Shown: piece by piece, positions 21,012-30,308 of the stretch | Layout: every line of letters begins with the position of its first letter | Numbering within the stretch: position 1 is the stretch's first letter | Assembly: GCA_044223515.1 (NCBI GenBank) | Contig: JBGALV010000004.1 | Location: 1-64,000, forward strand | Direction of reading: 5' to 3' | DNA from: SHVZ01 sp044223515 | Lineage (GTDB): Bacteria > Pseudomonadota > Alphaproteobacteria > SHVZ01 | Length of the DNA: 64,000 nt | Position numbers and translations under genes: made by a program | The notes under the pieces: generated by a model | What the model was told of the DNA's origin: nothing | The model's database searches: none | The model's input: only the letters and a program-made list of their open reading frames with translations

Positions 21012-22599
21012 CCGCCCAGGAGGCGCAGGGCCAGCGCGGCGTGTTGTGATGATTAACGACCCTATCGGAGACTACCGACAGGAAGGGGAAGTCGATGAGC
21101 GGAATGATCGGCAGGTCGGTCATCACCTTCTTCTGGAAGGCGACGTAGAGCTTGGTCCGCTCATCCGCGTTGATCTCGCTCGCCGCCTGATCGATCAGCT
21201 TATCCATCTCAGGATCGGCGTAGTTGTACTGATTGGCGAAGGGAACGCCGGCCGGCGTGCCGGAACGGTAGAGCACCGTGGTCGAGATCGCCGGGTCGTT
21301 GCGGTAGACCAGCGCCGCGATGGCGAGATCGTAGGCATGGTCTTTGTAGACTTTCGCGATGTGGCCGGGCGCGTCGTTGGTCTCGATCTGCGCGTCGATG
21401 CCGATGCGGCGAAGCGCCTGGCGGAGATAATCCCCGGTGAGGCGCGTCTGCTCGAAGAACGGCGCCGGCAGGATCTTGAGCGCGAAGCGGTTGCCGTCGG
21501 TGCCTTTCTTGTAACCGGCCTCGTCGAGCAAGGCTTCGGCCTTGGCCGGGTCGAACGGGTATTGCGCCACATCGGTCGTATAGAACGGCGCACCGCTGGC
21601 CGGGATCGGCCCGGTCGCGGCCGCACCGAAGCCCTGGAACACCGTATCGAGCAGGAACTTCGAGTCGATCGCATGCCGGATTGCGCGGCGGACTCGGACG
21701 TCGGCCAGCTCCTTCCGCTTGTGGTTCACCTCGACCGTGCAGGTGTAGAGGATTCCCTCGTAGCCCTTGGTCGAGACCGAGAGCCCCTTGACCTTCGAGA
21801 GGCGAACCGCGTCGGCGGTCGAGACGGCGCTGAAGCAGGAGAGGTGCAGGTCGCCGGACTCGTGCGCAGCAGCGGTGGCTCCCTTGTCGGCCATCACGCG
21901 ATAGAGGATCCGGTCGACCAACGGCTGGTTCTGAGACCAGTAGTTGGGGTTCCGCTCGAGCCGGATGAACTCCCCGCGCTTCTGCTCGGCGAAGGTGAAG
22001 GGCCCGGTGCCGACCGGCTTCTGGTTCGCCGGGTTGGCGGCGATGTCGGAGTTCTCGTAGAGATGCTTCGGAATCACCGTCGATAGCGCCGGCAACGCGT
22101 TCAGGATCAGCTGGCTCGGGATCGGCTTCGAGAACTTGAAGACCGCGGTCTGCGCGTTCGGCGTCTCGACCGCTTCCAGGTCCTTGAAGACGACGCGGCC
22201 GAAGTTCTGCAGCTTCTTCCAGACCTCCATCGCCGAGAAGGCGACGTCGGCCGAGGTGAAGTCCTTGCCGTCGTGCCACTTCACGCCCCGGCGGATCTGG
22301 AAGGTGATGCTGCGGCCGTCGGCGGCCGGCGTCCATCCGGTCGCCAGCACCGGCTTGAGGCCGCTTCCGCCGAAAACCTGGTCGGCCAGCGGTTCCAACA
22401 CCTTGCTGGTGACGAAGAAGACGCCGTTGCTGGCAACGATCGCACCGTTCCAGTTGGTCGCCTCGCTGTCGGCAGCGACCATCAGCACGCCGCCGCGCTT
22501 GCCTTGAGCGAAGGCTACCGAGGGCAGCAGGCTCGATCCGGCGGCGCCGAGCGCGCCCTTGATCACGGTACGACGCGTCACGCGGGAACGGCTCGGCAT
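20995..22599 (-). CDS. Peptide-type ABC transporter periplasmic binding protein (SBP family 5), Tat-exported
   Basis: A 534-residue family-5 solute-binding protein. The N-terminus MPSRSRVTRRTVIKGALGAA has a twin-arginine motif followed by a hydrophobic stretch and ends SVAFAQG, so it is exported folded by Tat. Family features include WTPAADGRSITFQIRRGVKWHDG and GTGPFTF. It should feed the two permeases downstream. The start at 22599 replaces a longer frame from 22680 that lacks a signal. A 7-bp hairpin lies in the leader. Confidence 0.9.
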   Translation of the reverse strand: MPSRSRVTRRTVIKGALGAAGSSLLPSVAFAQGKRGGVLMVAADSEATNWNGAIVASNGVFFVTSKVLEPLADQVFGGSGLKPVLATGWTPAADGRSITFQIRRGVKWHDGKDFTSADVAFSAMEVWKKLQNFGRVVFKDLEAVETPNAQTAVFKFSKPIPSQLILNALPALSTVIPKHLYENSDIAANPANQKPVGTGPFTFAEQKRGEFIRLERNPNYWSQNQPLVDRILYRVMADKGATAAAHESGDLHLSCFSAVSTADAVRLSKVKGLSVSTKGYEGILYTCTVEVNHKRKELADVRVRRAIRHAIDSKFLLDTVFQGFGAAATGPIPASGAPFYTTDVAQYPFDPAKAEALLDEAGYKKGTDGNRFALKILPAPFFEQTRLTGDYLRQALRRIGIDAQIETNDAPGHIAKVYKDHAYDLAIAALVYRNDPAISTTVLYRSGTPAGVPFANQYNYADPEMDKLIDQAASEINADERTKLYVAFQKKVMTDLPIIPLIDFPFLSVVSDRVVNHHNTPRWPCASWADASLA

Positions 22600-22679
22600 C
22601 GTCTGCTCCTGGCGGGGAAGATGCGAGGGATTGCGCCATCCGAGAGCGCGCTTGTCAACGCAGACCGGCTTGAGATGCA

Positions 22680-22702
22680 CGGAGAGAAAAGAATCCTCTC
22701 CG
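22680..22702 (-). other. Intergenic RNA hairpin between PIG-L and binding-protein genes
   Basis: CGGAGAG and CTCTCCG form a perfect 7-bp stem around a nine-base loop, 12 bases after the PIG-L-like gene's stop and 80 bases before the binding-protein start. There is no U-run, so it is not an intrinsic terminator by the usual rule; it may be an mRNA processing or stabilising hairpin that raises binding-protein expression. Function is inferred only. Confidence 0.35.
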
Positions 22703-22714
22703 ATTGCCGTCTCG

Positions 22715-25042
22715 CTACGGTTTTCTTGCGCTCTGGACCAGGTTGGCGAAGAGCCGGAAGGCGCCGGGCACCAGCGCGTCCATCTGGTGCGCCAGCCCGA
22801 GACTCACATGGGTGTGGCGGCCGGCGCCGATGCGTGCGGAAACCAGTCCGCCGTCAAGCGGTGCCTCGCCAGGGTCGGCGAGGGCCAGCAGCGGCTCGTA
22901 GGCCGGATCCCACGACGAGGCGAAGTAGAGGCCGCGTTCCTTGACCCAGCCCGACCAGTCTTCGGCGCCGATGCGATTTGGCCAGGTGAGCAAGGGATGC
23001 TCCGGCGCACGTACCGTGACCGGAGCCGCGGGATCGCAGACGCGCCAACGCACTGACGGCGAACCGATTTCCAGCCGAGCCGGCGGCGTCGAGGTCGGAT
23101 CCCAGCCGTCCTGCGGGCGATGGTATTGGGTCACCAGATGGCCACCGTCGCGGACGAAGACCCGCAGCCGCTCGCGGGCGGCTGCGAGGTCGGGGCGCGT
23201 GCCGAACGCCCGAACGCCGATCACGATGGTGTCGAAGCGTGCAAGGTCGGCTTGCAGATCGTATGGGTCGAGAGGCGACACGTCGATCCCGAGCTGGGCG
23301 AGCCAGAGCCCGACCCGGTCGCCGCCGCCATCGACGAAGCCGACGCGGAGGCCATTCGGAATCGCGACGTCGGCCACCATCACCTCGACCGCCGCGGGCT
23401 CGATCCAGCCGGTGCGCCGGATGTGATCGTAGGTGAAGCTGCGGACCCGTCCATTGGCAATGCCGTCCGCGCCTATCTCCAAGCGGTAGCTGCCGGGCTC
23501 CGGCGTCGGCACCGTTACCTCGATGCGCGTGCCGTGGCCTGGTGCCAATCGCAAGGGGGCGACGGTCTGGCCAATGCGGATACGGGTCTCGATGGTTTCG
23601 CCGATGTTGTTGCGGGCATCGATATGAAGCGGAGGCAAGGTCGATCCGCTCCGCACGACGATGCGCTCGGGATGCGGCGTCAGCGACAGCGGCGGCACGA
23701 TCCTCGGCGTCTCGATCGGTTCGATCGTCTGCTCGATCTCCAGCGTTTCGACGTGATAGCGAATCCGGCCCGTCACCGAGCCCCTGGGAGAGAGTGGATC
23801 GAAAACCGGACGGAACGGATCAGGCAGCGGCACGACGATCCGCGCCATGCCGAGGTCGTCGGGCGACGCGGCGGCTCCGCCGGTGGCGACCGCGACAAGC
23901 GATGCCGGGAGAGGTTCGCCGCCGAAGCGCGTCGACAGCCTGGCGCCGATGGCCAGGCCGGCGACGACGACCTCCGGCAGCTCCAGACGCGCATCGATCG
24001 AGAGCGCGAGGCGGCTCGCGCGCCAGAGCTGGCGACGCTTGATCGTCAGACGATGGGAGAGGTCGTCGGAAACGGGATCGGGCGGAGGGGCGAGACGGGT
24101 TTCGGCTTCCTCGATCGCCTCGAGGGCCCAGTTCAGTCCAGTCGCGACACCGTTCCGATCCGGGAAGCGCGCGATGGCGAAGTCGATGCCGGCGTCGGCG
24201 CGCCGGAGTGCTTCGTCGAGTGCCGGCTCGCCGCCGTCGGCGAAGTCGATGAGCCGGGACTTGAGACCGTCGGAGACCGCGGTTTCGGCGTTCGCCATCG
24301 GCGCCCGGCTGCGCAGGAGGTGCAGCGGCATCGCGGAGAGGCGTCTCTCCTGCATAAGGTCCATGCCCTGGCTCCGGTGGCAGGCGCGCGAGCGCCGGCC
24401 GATCTCGGCGTCCTCCTCATCGAGCGGAACGGAGATCGTCGCCGGCGGAGGCGGCTCGGCATCGTCATAAGTAGCGCCGCCGCCTGTGATTGCCGGCAGA
24501 TACAGCTTGGCTGTACGCCAGGCTGGAAGGCCGGCGTCGATCTGCTCCGGAAATGCGTCGGGATCGGCGGCAAGGTCGAAGGCGATGATCGTCGCGCGCG
24601 TGACCGCACGGTGATGGCCGTGCTGGCCGGGCACATCGAGGAAGGTCGGGCAGAGGATGTCGGGCCGCGCCGTCCGGATCGCGCGCACCAGGCGTTCGAG
24701 CAGGCGTGCCTCACCCCAGATGGCGAGCGTCGCTTCGGCGGTCTTGGCGAAGCCGAAGTCAGGTAGGTCGAGCCAGTGCACCTCCATGTCGAGGACGCGG
24801 GCGGCTTCTTCCATCTCGCGGGTTCGGATCGAGGCGAGTGCCGTGCCGGATTCGGGCCCCAACGCGTTCTGCCCGCCCTGGCCTCGGGTGGCGCAGGCAT
24901 AGATCACCCGCATGCCGTCCTTCTTTGCGAGGCGGGCGAGCAAAATGCTCGCCTCGTCGTCCGGGTGCGCGCCGGTCATCATGAGGCTGGCGGCCGAGCG
25001 CAGCGGCGACAACGCGTTCCAGAGGTCAGTATCGGTGGCCAT
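22715..25042 (-). CDS. PIG-L family deacetylase with long C-terminal extension
   Basis: The N-terminal ~260 residues are a PIG-L/LmbE-type zinc deacetylase: the metal and catalytic motif AHPDDEAS (residues 25-32), RTREMEEAARVL, and the third metal ligand in GQHGHHRAV. PIG-L enzymes remove acetyl groups from N-acetylglucosaminyl and related amides. The middle is rich in beta strands, and the last ~200 residues (from about VGFVDGGGDRVGLWLAQLGI through FVRDGGHLVTQYHRPQDGW to HQMDAL) look like a ThuA/amidotransferase-type Rossmann domain. At 775 residues it is about three times a simple PIG-L protein. It is the first gene of an operon with a peptide-type importer. ATG 25042 is chosen over GTG 25048. 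Confidence 0.85.
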   Translation of the reverse strand: MATDTDLWNALSPLRSAASLMMTGAHPDDEASILLARLAKKDGMRVIYACATRGQGGQNALGPESGTALASIRTREMEEAARVLDMEVHWLDLPDFGFAKTAEATLAIWGEARLLERLVRAIRTARPDILCPTFLDVPGQHGHHRAVTRATIIAFDLAADPDAFPEQIDAGLPAWRTAKLYLPAITGGGATYDDAEPPPPATISVPLDEEDAEIGRRSRACHRSQGMDLMQERRLSAMPLHLLRSRAPMANAETAVSDGLKSRLIDFADGGEPALDEALRRADAGIDFAIARFPDRNGVATGLNWALEAIEEAETRLAPPPDPVSDDLSHRLTIKRRQLWRASRLALSIDARLELPEVVVAGLAIGARLSTRFGGEPLPASLVAVATGGAAASPDDLGMARIVVPLPDPFRPVFDPLSPRGSVTGRIRYHVETLEIEQTIEPIETPRIVPPLSLTPHPERIVVRSGSTLPPLHIDARNNIGETIETRIRIGQTVAPLRLAPGHGTRIEVTVPTPEPGSYRLEIGADGIANGRVRSFTYDHIRRTGWIEPAAVEVMVADVAIPNGLRVGFVDGGGDRVGLWLAQLGIDVSPLDPYDLQADLARFDTIVIGVRAFGTRPDLAAARERLRVFVRDGGHLVTQYHRPQDGWDPTSTPPARLEIGSPSVRWRVCDPAAPVTVRAPEHPLLTWPNRIGAEDWSGWVKERGLYFASSWDPAYEPLLALADPGEAPLDGGLVSARIGAGRHTHVSLGLAHQMDALVPGAFRLFANLVQSARKP

Positions 25043-25117
25043 GTCCACGCTGGAGGGTGAGAAGCCGGGGGCGCAAAATCAAGCGGTCATCGCGGGTTGA
25101 CTTGGAATGGCCTCTCC

Positions 25118-26632
25118 ATGAGCATCGCCGCGATGACAAAGTACAAGGACGACAGCGTCTTTCCGGCGCCTGTCTACAAGCACACGGTGCTTGCCCCCCT
25201 GTTCGAGGGCGTGAAGCGCCACCATTGGCAGCACCAGATGAGGATCAACCGCGCCAGCGCGGTGATGCTGGCCGAGAAAGGCCTGCTCGGCCGCGCCGAA
25301 GCCGGCGCGATCCTCGCCGCGCTCGACGACATCGTCGCGAAGGTGGACGTGTCGAAGCTCGACTACACAGGTGAGCACGAGGATTTCTTCTTCTATGTCG
25401 AGTCCGAGCTGAAGCGCAGGCTCGGCGTCGAGGTCGCGGGCAAGCTGCACACCGGCCGCTCGCGCAATGACATCGACCACACGGTCTTCAAGATGGCGTT
25501 GAAGGAGCGGCTGATCGGCTTCGTCGATGCGCTGATCGGCTTCGTCGACACCTCGATCAAGGTCGCCGAGGCGAACCGCGATACGCTGATCGTCGCCTAC
25601 ACCCACGGCCAGCCGGCGCAACCCTCGACCTTCGGCCACTACCTCGGCGCGCTGGTGGAAATGCTGCTTCGCGACCTTGAACGCGTGATGCACGCGGCGC
25701 GGTATCCCGACAAGTCGAGCATGGGCGCGGCGGCGATCACGACGTCAGGCTTCGATCTCGATCGTGCTCGGATGGCGGAGTTGCTGGGCTTTGCCGAGGT
25801 TCAGGAGAACTCCTACGGCTGCATCGCCGCCGTCGACTACGCGACCAGTGTCTACGCCGCGCTCAAGCTCCTCTTCGTCCATCTCGGCCGCTTCGTCCAG
25901 GACCTGAATGCCTGGACCGGATTCGAGGTCGGCCACATGTACGTACCGAACGCCTATGTGCAAATCAGCTCGATCATGCCGCAGAAGCGGAACCCGGTGC
26001 CGGTCGAGCATCTGCGTCTGATGCTGTCGTTGGCGGCGTCGAGGGCGGAGGCGGTGATCGCCGCCGTCCACAACACGCCCTTCACCGACATGAACGACTC
26101 CGAAGGCGAGGTGCAGGCGGCGGGATATGAGGCCTTCGACACCGGCCACCGCGCGATCACGCTTCTCTCCGGTTTCCTCGGCGCGGTCCGGATCGACGAG
26201 GCAAAGGTGCGAAAGCACATCGATGAGGCCTGTATCACCGTGACCGAGCTTGCGGACTCGCTCGTCCGTGCCGAGAGTCTGTCCTTCAGGCAGGCACACG
26301 AGATCGCGGCCAAGCTGGCGCGGCGGATGATCGATACCGGCGAACGTTTCCAGACCGTGCCTTACGCCGCATTCGCGGAGGCGTTCCGCGAGGTCGCGGG
26401 CCGTGCACCGAACCTGGTCGAAGCCGAATTCCGGCGCGTCACGACGCCCGAGCACTTCGTCTCGGTCCGCACCATGCCTGGAGGACCTGCACCCTCGGCC
26501 CTGGACAAGGCCTTCGCCCGCTATCGTCGCGAACTCGGCGAAGCACGCACCTGGCTTGCGGGGTATAGCGGACGGATGGACGAGGCGGCGCGGCAGCTCG
26601 ACGCCGCCGCGTCCGCTCTTCGGAAGGTCTAG
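25118..26632 (+). CDS. Argininosuccinate-lyase-like enzyme (fumarase/aspartase superfamily)
   Basis: A 504-residue lyase with the superfamily signature SSIMPQKRNP, the conserved HTGRSRND near residue 110 and THGQPAQPSTFGHYL with the histidine involved in acid-base catalysis. These enzymes eliminate fumarate from N-substituted aspartates. It is somewhat longer than ordinary ArgH (about 460 residues), and its neighbours are an importer and a PIG-L deacetylase rather than argG, so a catabolic role on an imported N-(dicarboxyethyl) compound is as likely as arginine synthesis. ATG 25118 is chosen; ATG 25133 is possible. It shares CTAG with the reverse-strand binding protein. Confidence 0.85.
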   Translation: MSIAAMTKYKDDSVFPAPVYKHTVLAPLFEGVKRHHWQHQMRINRASAVMLAEKGLLGRAEAGAILAALDDIVAKVDVSKLDYTGEHEDFFFYVESELKRRLGVEVAGKLHTGRSRNDIDHTVFKMALKERLIGFVDALIGFVDTSIKVAEANRDTLIVAYTHGQPAQPSTFGHYLGALVEMLLRDLERVMHAARYPDKSSMGAAAITTSGFDLDRARMAELLGFAEVQENSYGCIAAVDYATSVYAALKLLFVHLGRFVQDLNAWTGFEVGHMYVPNAYVQISSIMPQKRNPVPVEHLRLMLSLAASRAEAVIAAVHNTPFTDMNDSEGEVQAAGYEAFDTGHRAITLLSGFLGAVRIDEAKVRKHIDEACITVTELADSLVRAESLSFRQAHEIAAKLARRMIDTGERFQTVPYAAFAEAFREVAGRAPNLVEAEFRRVTTPEHFVSVRTMPGGPAPSALDKAFARYRRELGEARTWLAGYSGRMDEAARQLDAAASALRKV

Positions 26633-28212
26633 TTCTTCACCTTCTCGATGTTCCAGAGCGTGATGTCCCAGGAGTTGGGCACGATGCCCTTCAGCTCCTT
26701 GCGATAAGCGACGGGGCGGGTGAACTGGCCGACCGGGACGTAGGGCACGACCTCCAGGAACCGCGCCTGCAGGTCGTCGATGATCTTCCTCCGCTCTTCG
26801 GCGGTCTGTGCCTCGAGATACGAGAGCCGGACTTTCTCCATCGCCTCGTCGCAGGGGAGACCCCAGGAGTTCTTCCCGTCGCAGGGCGTCGAGGCGAACA
26901 GGTTGAAGAACGGGTTCGACTGGATGCGGCCGGGCCAGGTTGTCTGGGCGATGTGCCAGCCGGCGCGGTCGGTCTTGGGGTCGTTCTTGTTGAGCCGGCG
27001 CTGGGTGACGGCGCCCCAGTCCATCGCCTGCAGGTCGACATTGATGCCTGCCTCGCGCAACAGCTGCGCCGTCACCAGCGTCATCGTATGGATCAGGAAC
27101 TGGTCGGTCGGCGTCATGATGACGATCGGGTCGCCCTTGTAGCCTGCTTCGGCGAAGAGCTGCTTGGCGCGCGCCACGTCCTTCTTGTTGACCTTGTCGA
27201 GGCCGACGGTGGACTCACCAGGCGAGCCGCAGATGAACGGCGCGAAGCAGACCTTCTGGTATTGCTTGTCGGCACCGACCATCGCGGTCAGGTAGTCGGT
27301 CTGCTCGCCGATCAGGAACAGCGCCTGGCGGGCCTTCGGGTTGTTGAACGGCGGCACCAGATGGTTCGGGCGGATCGTCGCCTGGAAGCCGATCGGGTCC
27401 GGGGTCAGCAGCTGGATGTTCGGATCCTTGGAAAGCGCCGGGATCATGTCGTGGCTGATCACCTCGACCATGTCGACCTCGCCGCGCTGGAGCGCGGAGA
27501 CCGCGGTATTGGTGTCGGGGATGTACGGCCACTCGACCCGGTCGACCTTGGCGATCTTGCCGCCGGCCTGGCCGTCGGGCGGTTCGCTGCGCGGCACATA
27601 GTCGGCGTTCTTCGCGAAGGCGACCATGGCACCCGGGACCCAGGCCTCACGGATGAACTTGAACGGGCCGGAGCCGACCGCGTCCTTGACCTCCTGGAAG
27701 GCGTCGGTCGCCGCGTCCTTCTCGCGCATGATGAACAGCGTGTTGGCGGCGCCTCCCAGCGTCTCCAGCATCATCCCGTAGGGCTGCTTGAGCTTGAAGA
27801 CGAAAGTGCGGTCGTCCGGCGTCTCGAAGGCGGCGGTGCGGGCCATGAGCACCTTGCCGTCGACGGCGCGGTTCTGCCAGCGCTTGAACGAGGCGACGAC
27901 GTCTTTCGAGGTGACTGGCGAGCCGTCATGGAACCTGAGGCCCGGGCGCAGCACAAAGGTCCAGGTCAGCTTGTCGTCGCTGACCTTGTAGGACTCGACC
28001 ATCTGCGGCTGCGGCACGAGCTTCGAGTCCATGGCGAAGAGGACGTCGTAGACCATGCGCGAGTAGTTGTTGGTGATCGTCACCGTCGTATAGACGGAGT
28101 CGAGAACGCGGAGGTCTGCCTGCGGCACCATCTTAAGGACGGTCTGCGCGTGAGCGGGAACGACGGCGGCGAAGGCGACGGAAGCGATGACGGAGGCGAT
28201 ACGCGTATGCAT
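26629..28212 (-). CDS. Peptide-type ABC transporter binding protein (SBP family 5), orphan
   Basis: A 527-residue family-5 binding protein with a Sec signal peptide (MHTRIASVIASVAFAAVVPAHAQ), TWTFVLRPGLRFHDGSPVTS and VGSGPFKFI. It has no permease or ATPase gene beside it in the same orientation; the closest permeases of the right type are at 19-21 kb on the same strand, beyond the convergent lyase gene and the PIG-L operon. It may hand a second ligand to that transporter. ATG 28212 is chosen because it begins the signal peptide; a longer frame from 28266 lacks one. Confidence 0.88.
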   Translation of the reverse strand: MHTRIASVIASVAFAAVVPAHAQTVLKMVPQADLRVLDSVYTTVTITNNYSRMVYDVLFAMDSKLVPQPQMVESYKVSDDKLTWTFVLRPGLRFHDGSPVTSKDVVASFKRWQNRAVDGKVLMARTAAFETPDDRTFVFKLKQPYGMMLETLGGAANTLFIMREKDAATDAFQEVKDAVGSGPFKFIREAWVPGAMVAFAKNADYVPRSEPPDGQAGGKIAKVDRVEWPYIPDTNTAVSALQRGEVDMVEVISHDMIPALSKDPNIQLLTPDPIGFQATIRPNHLVPPFNNPKARQALFLIGEQTDYLTAMVGADKQYQKVCFAPFICGSPGESTVGLDKVNKKDVARAKQLFAEAGYKGDPIVIMTPTDQFLIHTMTLVTAQLLREAGINVDLQAMDWGAVTQRRLNKNDPKTDRAGWHIAQTTWPGRIQSNPFFNLFASTPCDGKNSWGLPCDEAMEKVRLSYLEAQTAEERRKIIDDLQARFLEVVPYVPVGQFTRPVAYRKELKGIVPNSWDITLWNIEKVKN

Positions 28213-28364
28213 GCGAGGTCTCCCGTTCGTCGATTTCTGGCGGAAGTCTAGCGCCGCATTTTCCAAAGAGAAATGCCGGTCTTCCGGGTTCCTGGACCCG
28301 TCATCCCGCTGTGCTAGGCTTTTCCCAAGGCCGTCATCGTGAGCGGCCAGGGAGGCGGCAGGTG

Positions 28365-30302
28365 ATGCAGCGGATTCTTCGGTCCCTTTTCCTCGCCATT
28401 GCGATATCGGTAGGCGCGTCCCTGGGGGCGTGGGCGCAGGAGATCAAGCTGCGCGTGCTGTCGACCACCGACATCCATACGCACCTCTACGACTACGACT
28501 ACTACCGCGACACCGCCGACGATTCCTTTGGCCTCGCGCGCACTGCGACGCTGATCAAGAAGGCGCGGGCGGAAGCGCCGAACACGCTGCTCATCGACTC
28601 GGGCGACCTGATCCAGGGGAATCCGCTTGGCGACTGGGTCGCGCGCGAGAGCGGCTTCAAGGAAGGCAGCGTGCATCCGACCCACAAGGCGATGGCGGCG
28701 CTGAAGTACGACGCCGCAACTTTGGGCAATCACGAGTTCAACTACGGGCTCGCCTTCCTGGAGACGGTGCTCAAGGGAACCAAGGTCCCCTACGTCACCG
28801 CCAACGTCTTCCTCGGGACCGACAAGGCGCAGGCGAAATCGCTCATCCCGCCCTTCGTGATCCTCGACCGCGAATTCATGGACGACGCCGGCGCGAAGCA
28901 GAAGGTCAAGGTCGGGGTCATCGGTTTCGTGCCGCCGCAGATCATGACCTGGGACAAGGCCAATCTCGAAGGCAACGCCTTCGCCATCGATATCGTCGAG
29001 GCAGCTAAGCGCTATGTGCCGGAGATGAAGGCAGCGGGCGCCGAGATCGTCATTGCGGCGGTCCATTCGGGATTCTCCTCGGCGCCGGCACAGGCCGGGG
29101 AAGAGAACGCGGCGAACTTCCTATCCTCCGTGCCCGGTATCGACGCGATCCTCGCCGGCCATGCTCACCGGGTATTCCCGGACAAGTCCTTCGCCAATGT
29201 CGCAGGCGCCGATGTCGACAAGGGCACGATCAACGGCGTGCCCGCGGTGATGGCCGGATTCTGGGGCAATCACCTCGGCGTCGTCGACCTGACGCTGAAG
29301 AAGGGGGCCAAGGGATGGGAGCGCGGCGACGGCACCGCTGCCGCCTGGCCAATCCGCAAGCGCGAGAACAACCAGTGGGTCTCTGTGGTGGCACCGGATC
29401 CGGAAATCCTGGCGCTGGTGAAGGCCGAGCACGAGGCAACGCTCACCTATGTACGCCGGCCGGTCGCCAAGACCACGGACCCGATCACCAGCTACTTCGC
29501 GCTGGTCCAGGACGATCCCTCGATCCAGATCGTGACGAGGGCGCAGACCGACTACGTGCGTGCCCAGCTCAAGGACACGCCGCACGCGAAGCTGCCGATC
29601 CTCTCGGCCGGCGCGCCGTTCAAGGCCGGTGGCCGCGGCGGGCCCAACTACTTCACTGACGTGCCGGCCGGCGACATCGCGATCAAGAACGTCGCCGACC
29701 TCTATCTCTATCCGAACACCGTCCGTGCGGTGAAGGTGACCGGCGCCGGCGTCCGCGAGTGGCTCGAGATGTCGGCCGGCCAGTTCAACCGCATCGATCC
29801 GGCGGTGACGGCGCCACAGCAGCTCGTGAACACGGCGTTCCCGACATACAACTTCGATGTCGTCGACGGGGTCACCTACAAGATCGATCTGACCCAGCCG
29901 CCCCGCTACGACATGCAAGGCAAGGTTCAGAACCCGAATGCGCGGCGCATTGTCGATCTCAAGTTCGAGGGCAAGCCGATCGACGAGGCGCAGGAGTTCA
30001 TCGTCGCCACCAACAACTACCGCGCCGGCGGCGGTGGCAACTTCCCGGGCCTCGACGGCAAGAATGTCGTCTTCGAAAGCCCCGAGACCAGCCAGGAAAT
30101 GCTGATGGAGTGGCTGATCCAGAAGAAGACGATCCAGGCCTCGGTTATACCGAACTGGTCGTTCGCCCAGGTCGCCGCACCGGTCGAGGTGATTTTCGAG
30201 ACCTCGCCTGCGGCGCAGGTCTACGCCAAGGGCAATCCGAAGCTCCGGTATCTGGACACGGGGGCGAATGGATTCGCCCGGTTCAGGCTGGACCTGAAGT
30301 AG
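28365..30302 (+). CDS. cpdB: 2',3'-cyclic-nucleotide 2'-phosphodiesterase/3'-nucleotidase (CpdB-like)
   Basis: An exported bifunctional phosphoesterase that hydrolyses 2',3'-cyclic nucleotides and 3'-nucleotides in the periplasm. After a signal peptide (MQRILRSLFLAIAISVGASL, ending AWAQ) come the metallophosphatase motifs STTDIHTHLYDYDYYRD, IDSGDLIQG, TLGNHEFNYG, AAVHSG and GHAHRVFPD, then the 5'-nucleotidase C-terminal domain with ILSAGAPFKAGGRGG and NNYRAGGGGNFPG. The YDYY segment marks CpdB rather than UshA. Length is 645 residues. ATG 28365 is chosen at the start of the signal peptide. It ends six bases from the convergent phosphatase gene. Confidence 0.93.
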   Translation: MQRILRSLFLAIAISVGASLGAWAQEIKLRVLSTTDIHTHLYDYDYYRDTADDSFGLARTATLIKKARAEAPNTLLIDSGDLIQGNPLGDWVARESGFKEGSVHPTHKAMAALKYDAATLGNHEFNYGLAFLETVLKGTKVPYVTANVFLGTDKAQAKSLIPPFVILDREFMDDAGAKQKVKVGVIGFVPPQIMTWDKANLEGNAFAIDIVEAAKRYVPEMKAAGAEIVIAAVHSGFSSAPAQAGEENAANFLSSVPGIDAILAGHAHRVFPDKSFANVAGADVDKGTINGVPAVMAGFWGNHLGVVDLTLKKGAKGWERGDGTAAAWPIRKRENNQWVSVVAPDPEILALVKAEHEATLTYVRRPVAKTTDPITSYFALVQDDPSIQIVTRAQTDYVRAQLKDTPHAKLPILSAGAPFKAGGRGGPNYFTDVPAGDIAIKNVADLYLYPNTVRAVKVTGAGVREWLEMSAGQFNRIDPAVTAPQQLVNTAFPTYNFDVVDGVTYKIDLTQPPRYDMQGKVQNPNARRIVDLKFEGKPIDEAQEFIVATNNYRAGGGGNFPGLDGKNVVFESPETSQEMLMEWLIQKKTIQASVIPNWSFAQVAAPVEVIFETSPAAQVYAKGNPKLRYLDTGANGFARFRLDLK

Positions 30303-30308
30303 CCAGCT

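Noticed and set aside
25118..26632. Firm call as biosynthetic ArgH
   Set aside because: Superfamily motifs are present, but context is a catabolic-looking transporter locus without argG and the protein is longer than usual, so the gene symbol was left empty.
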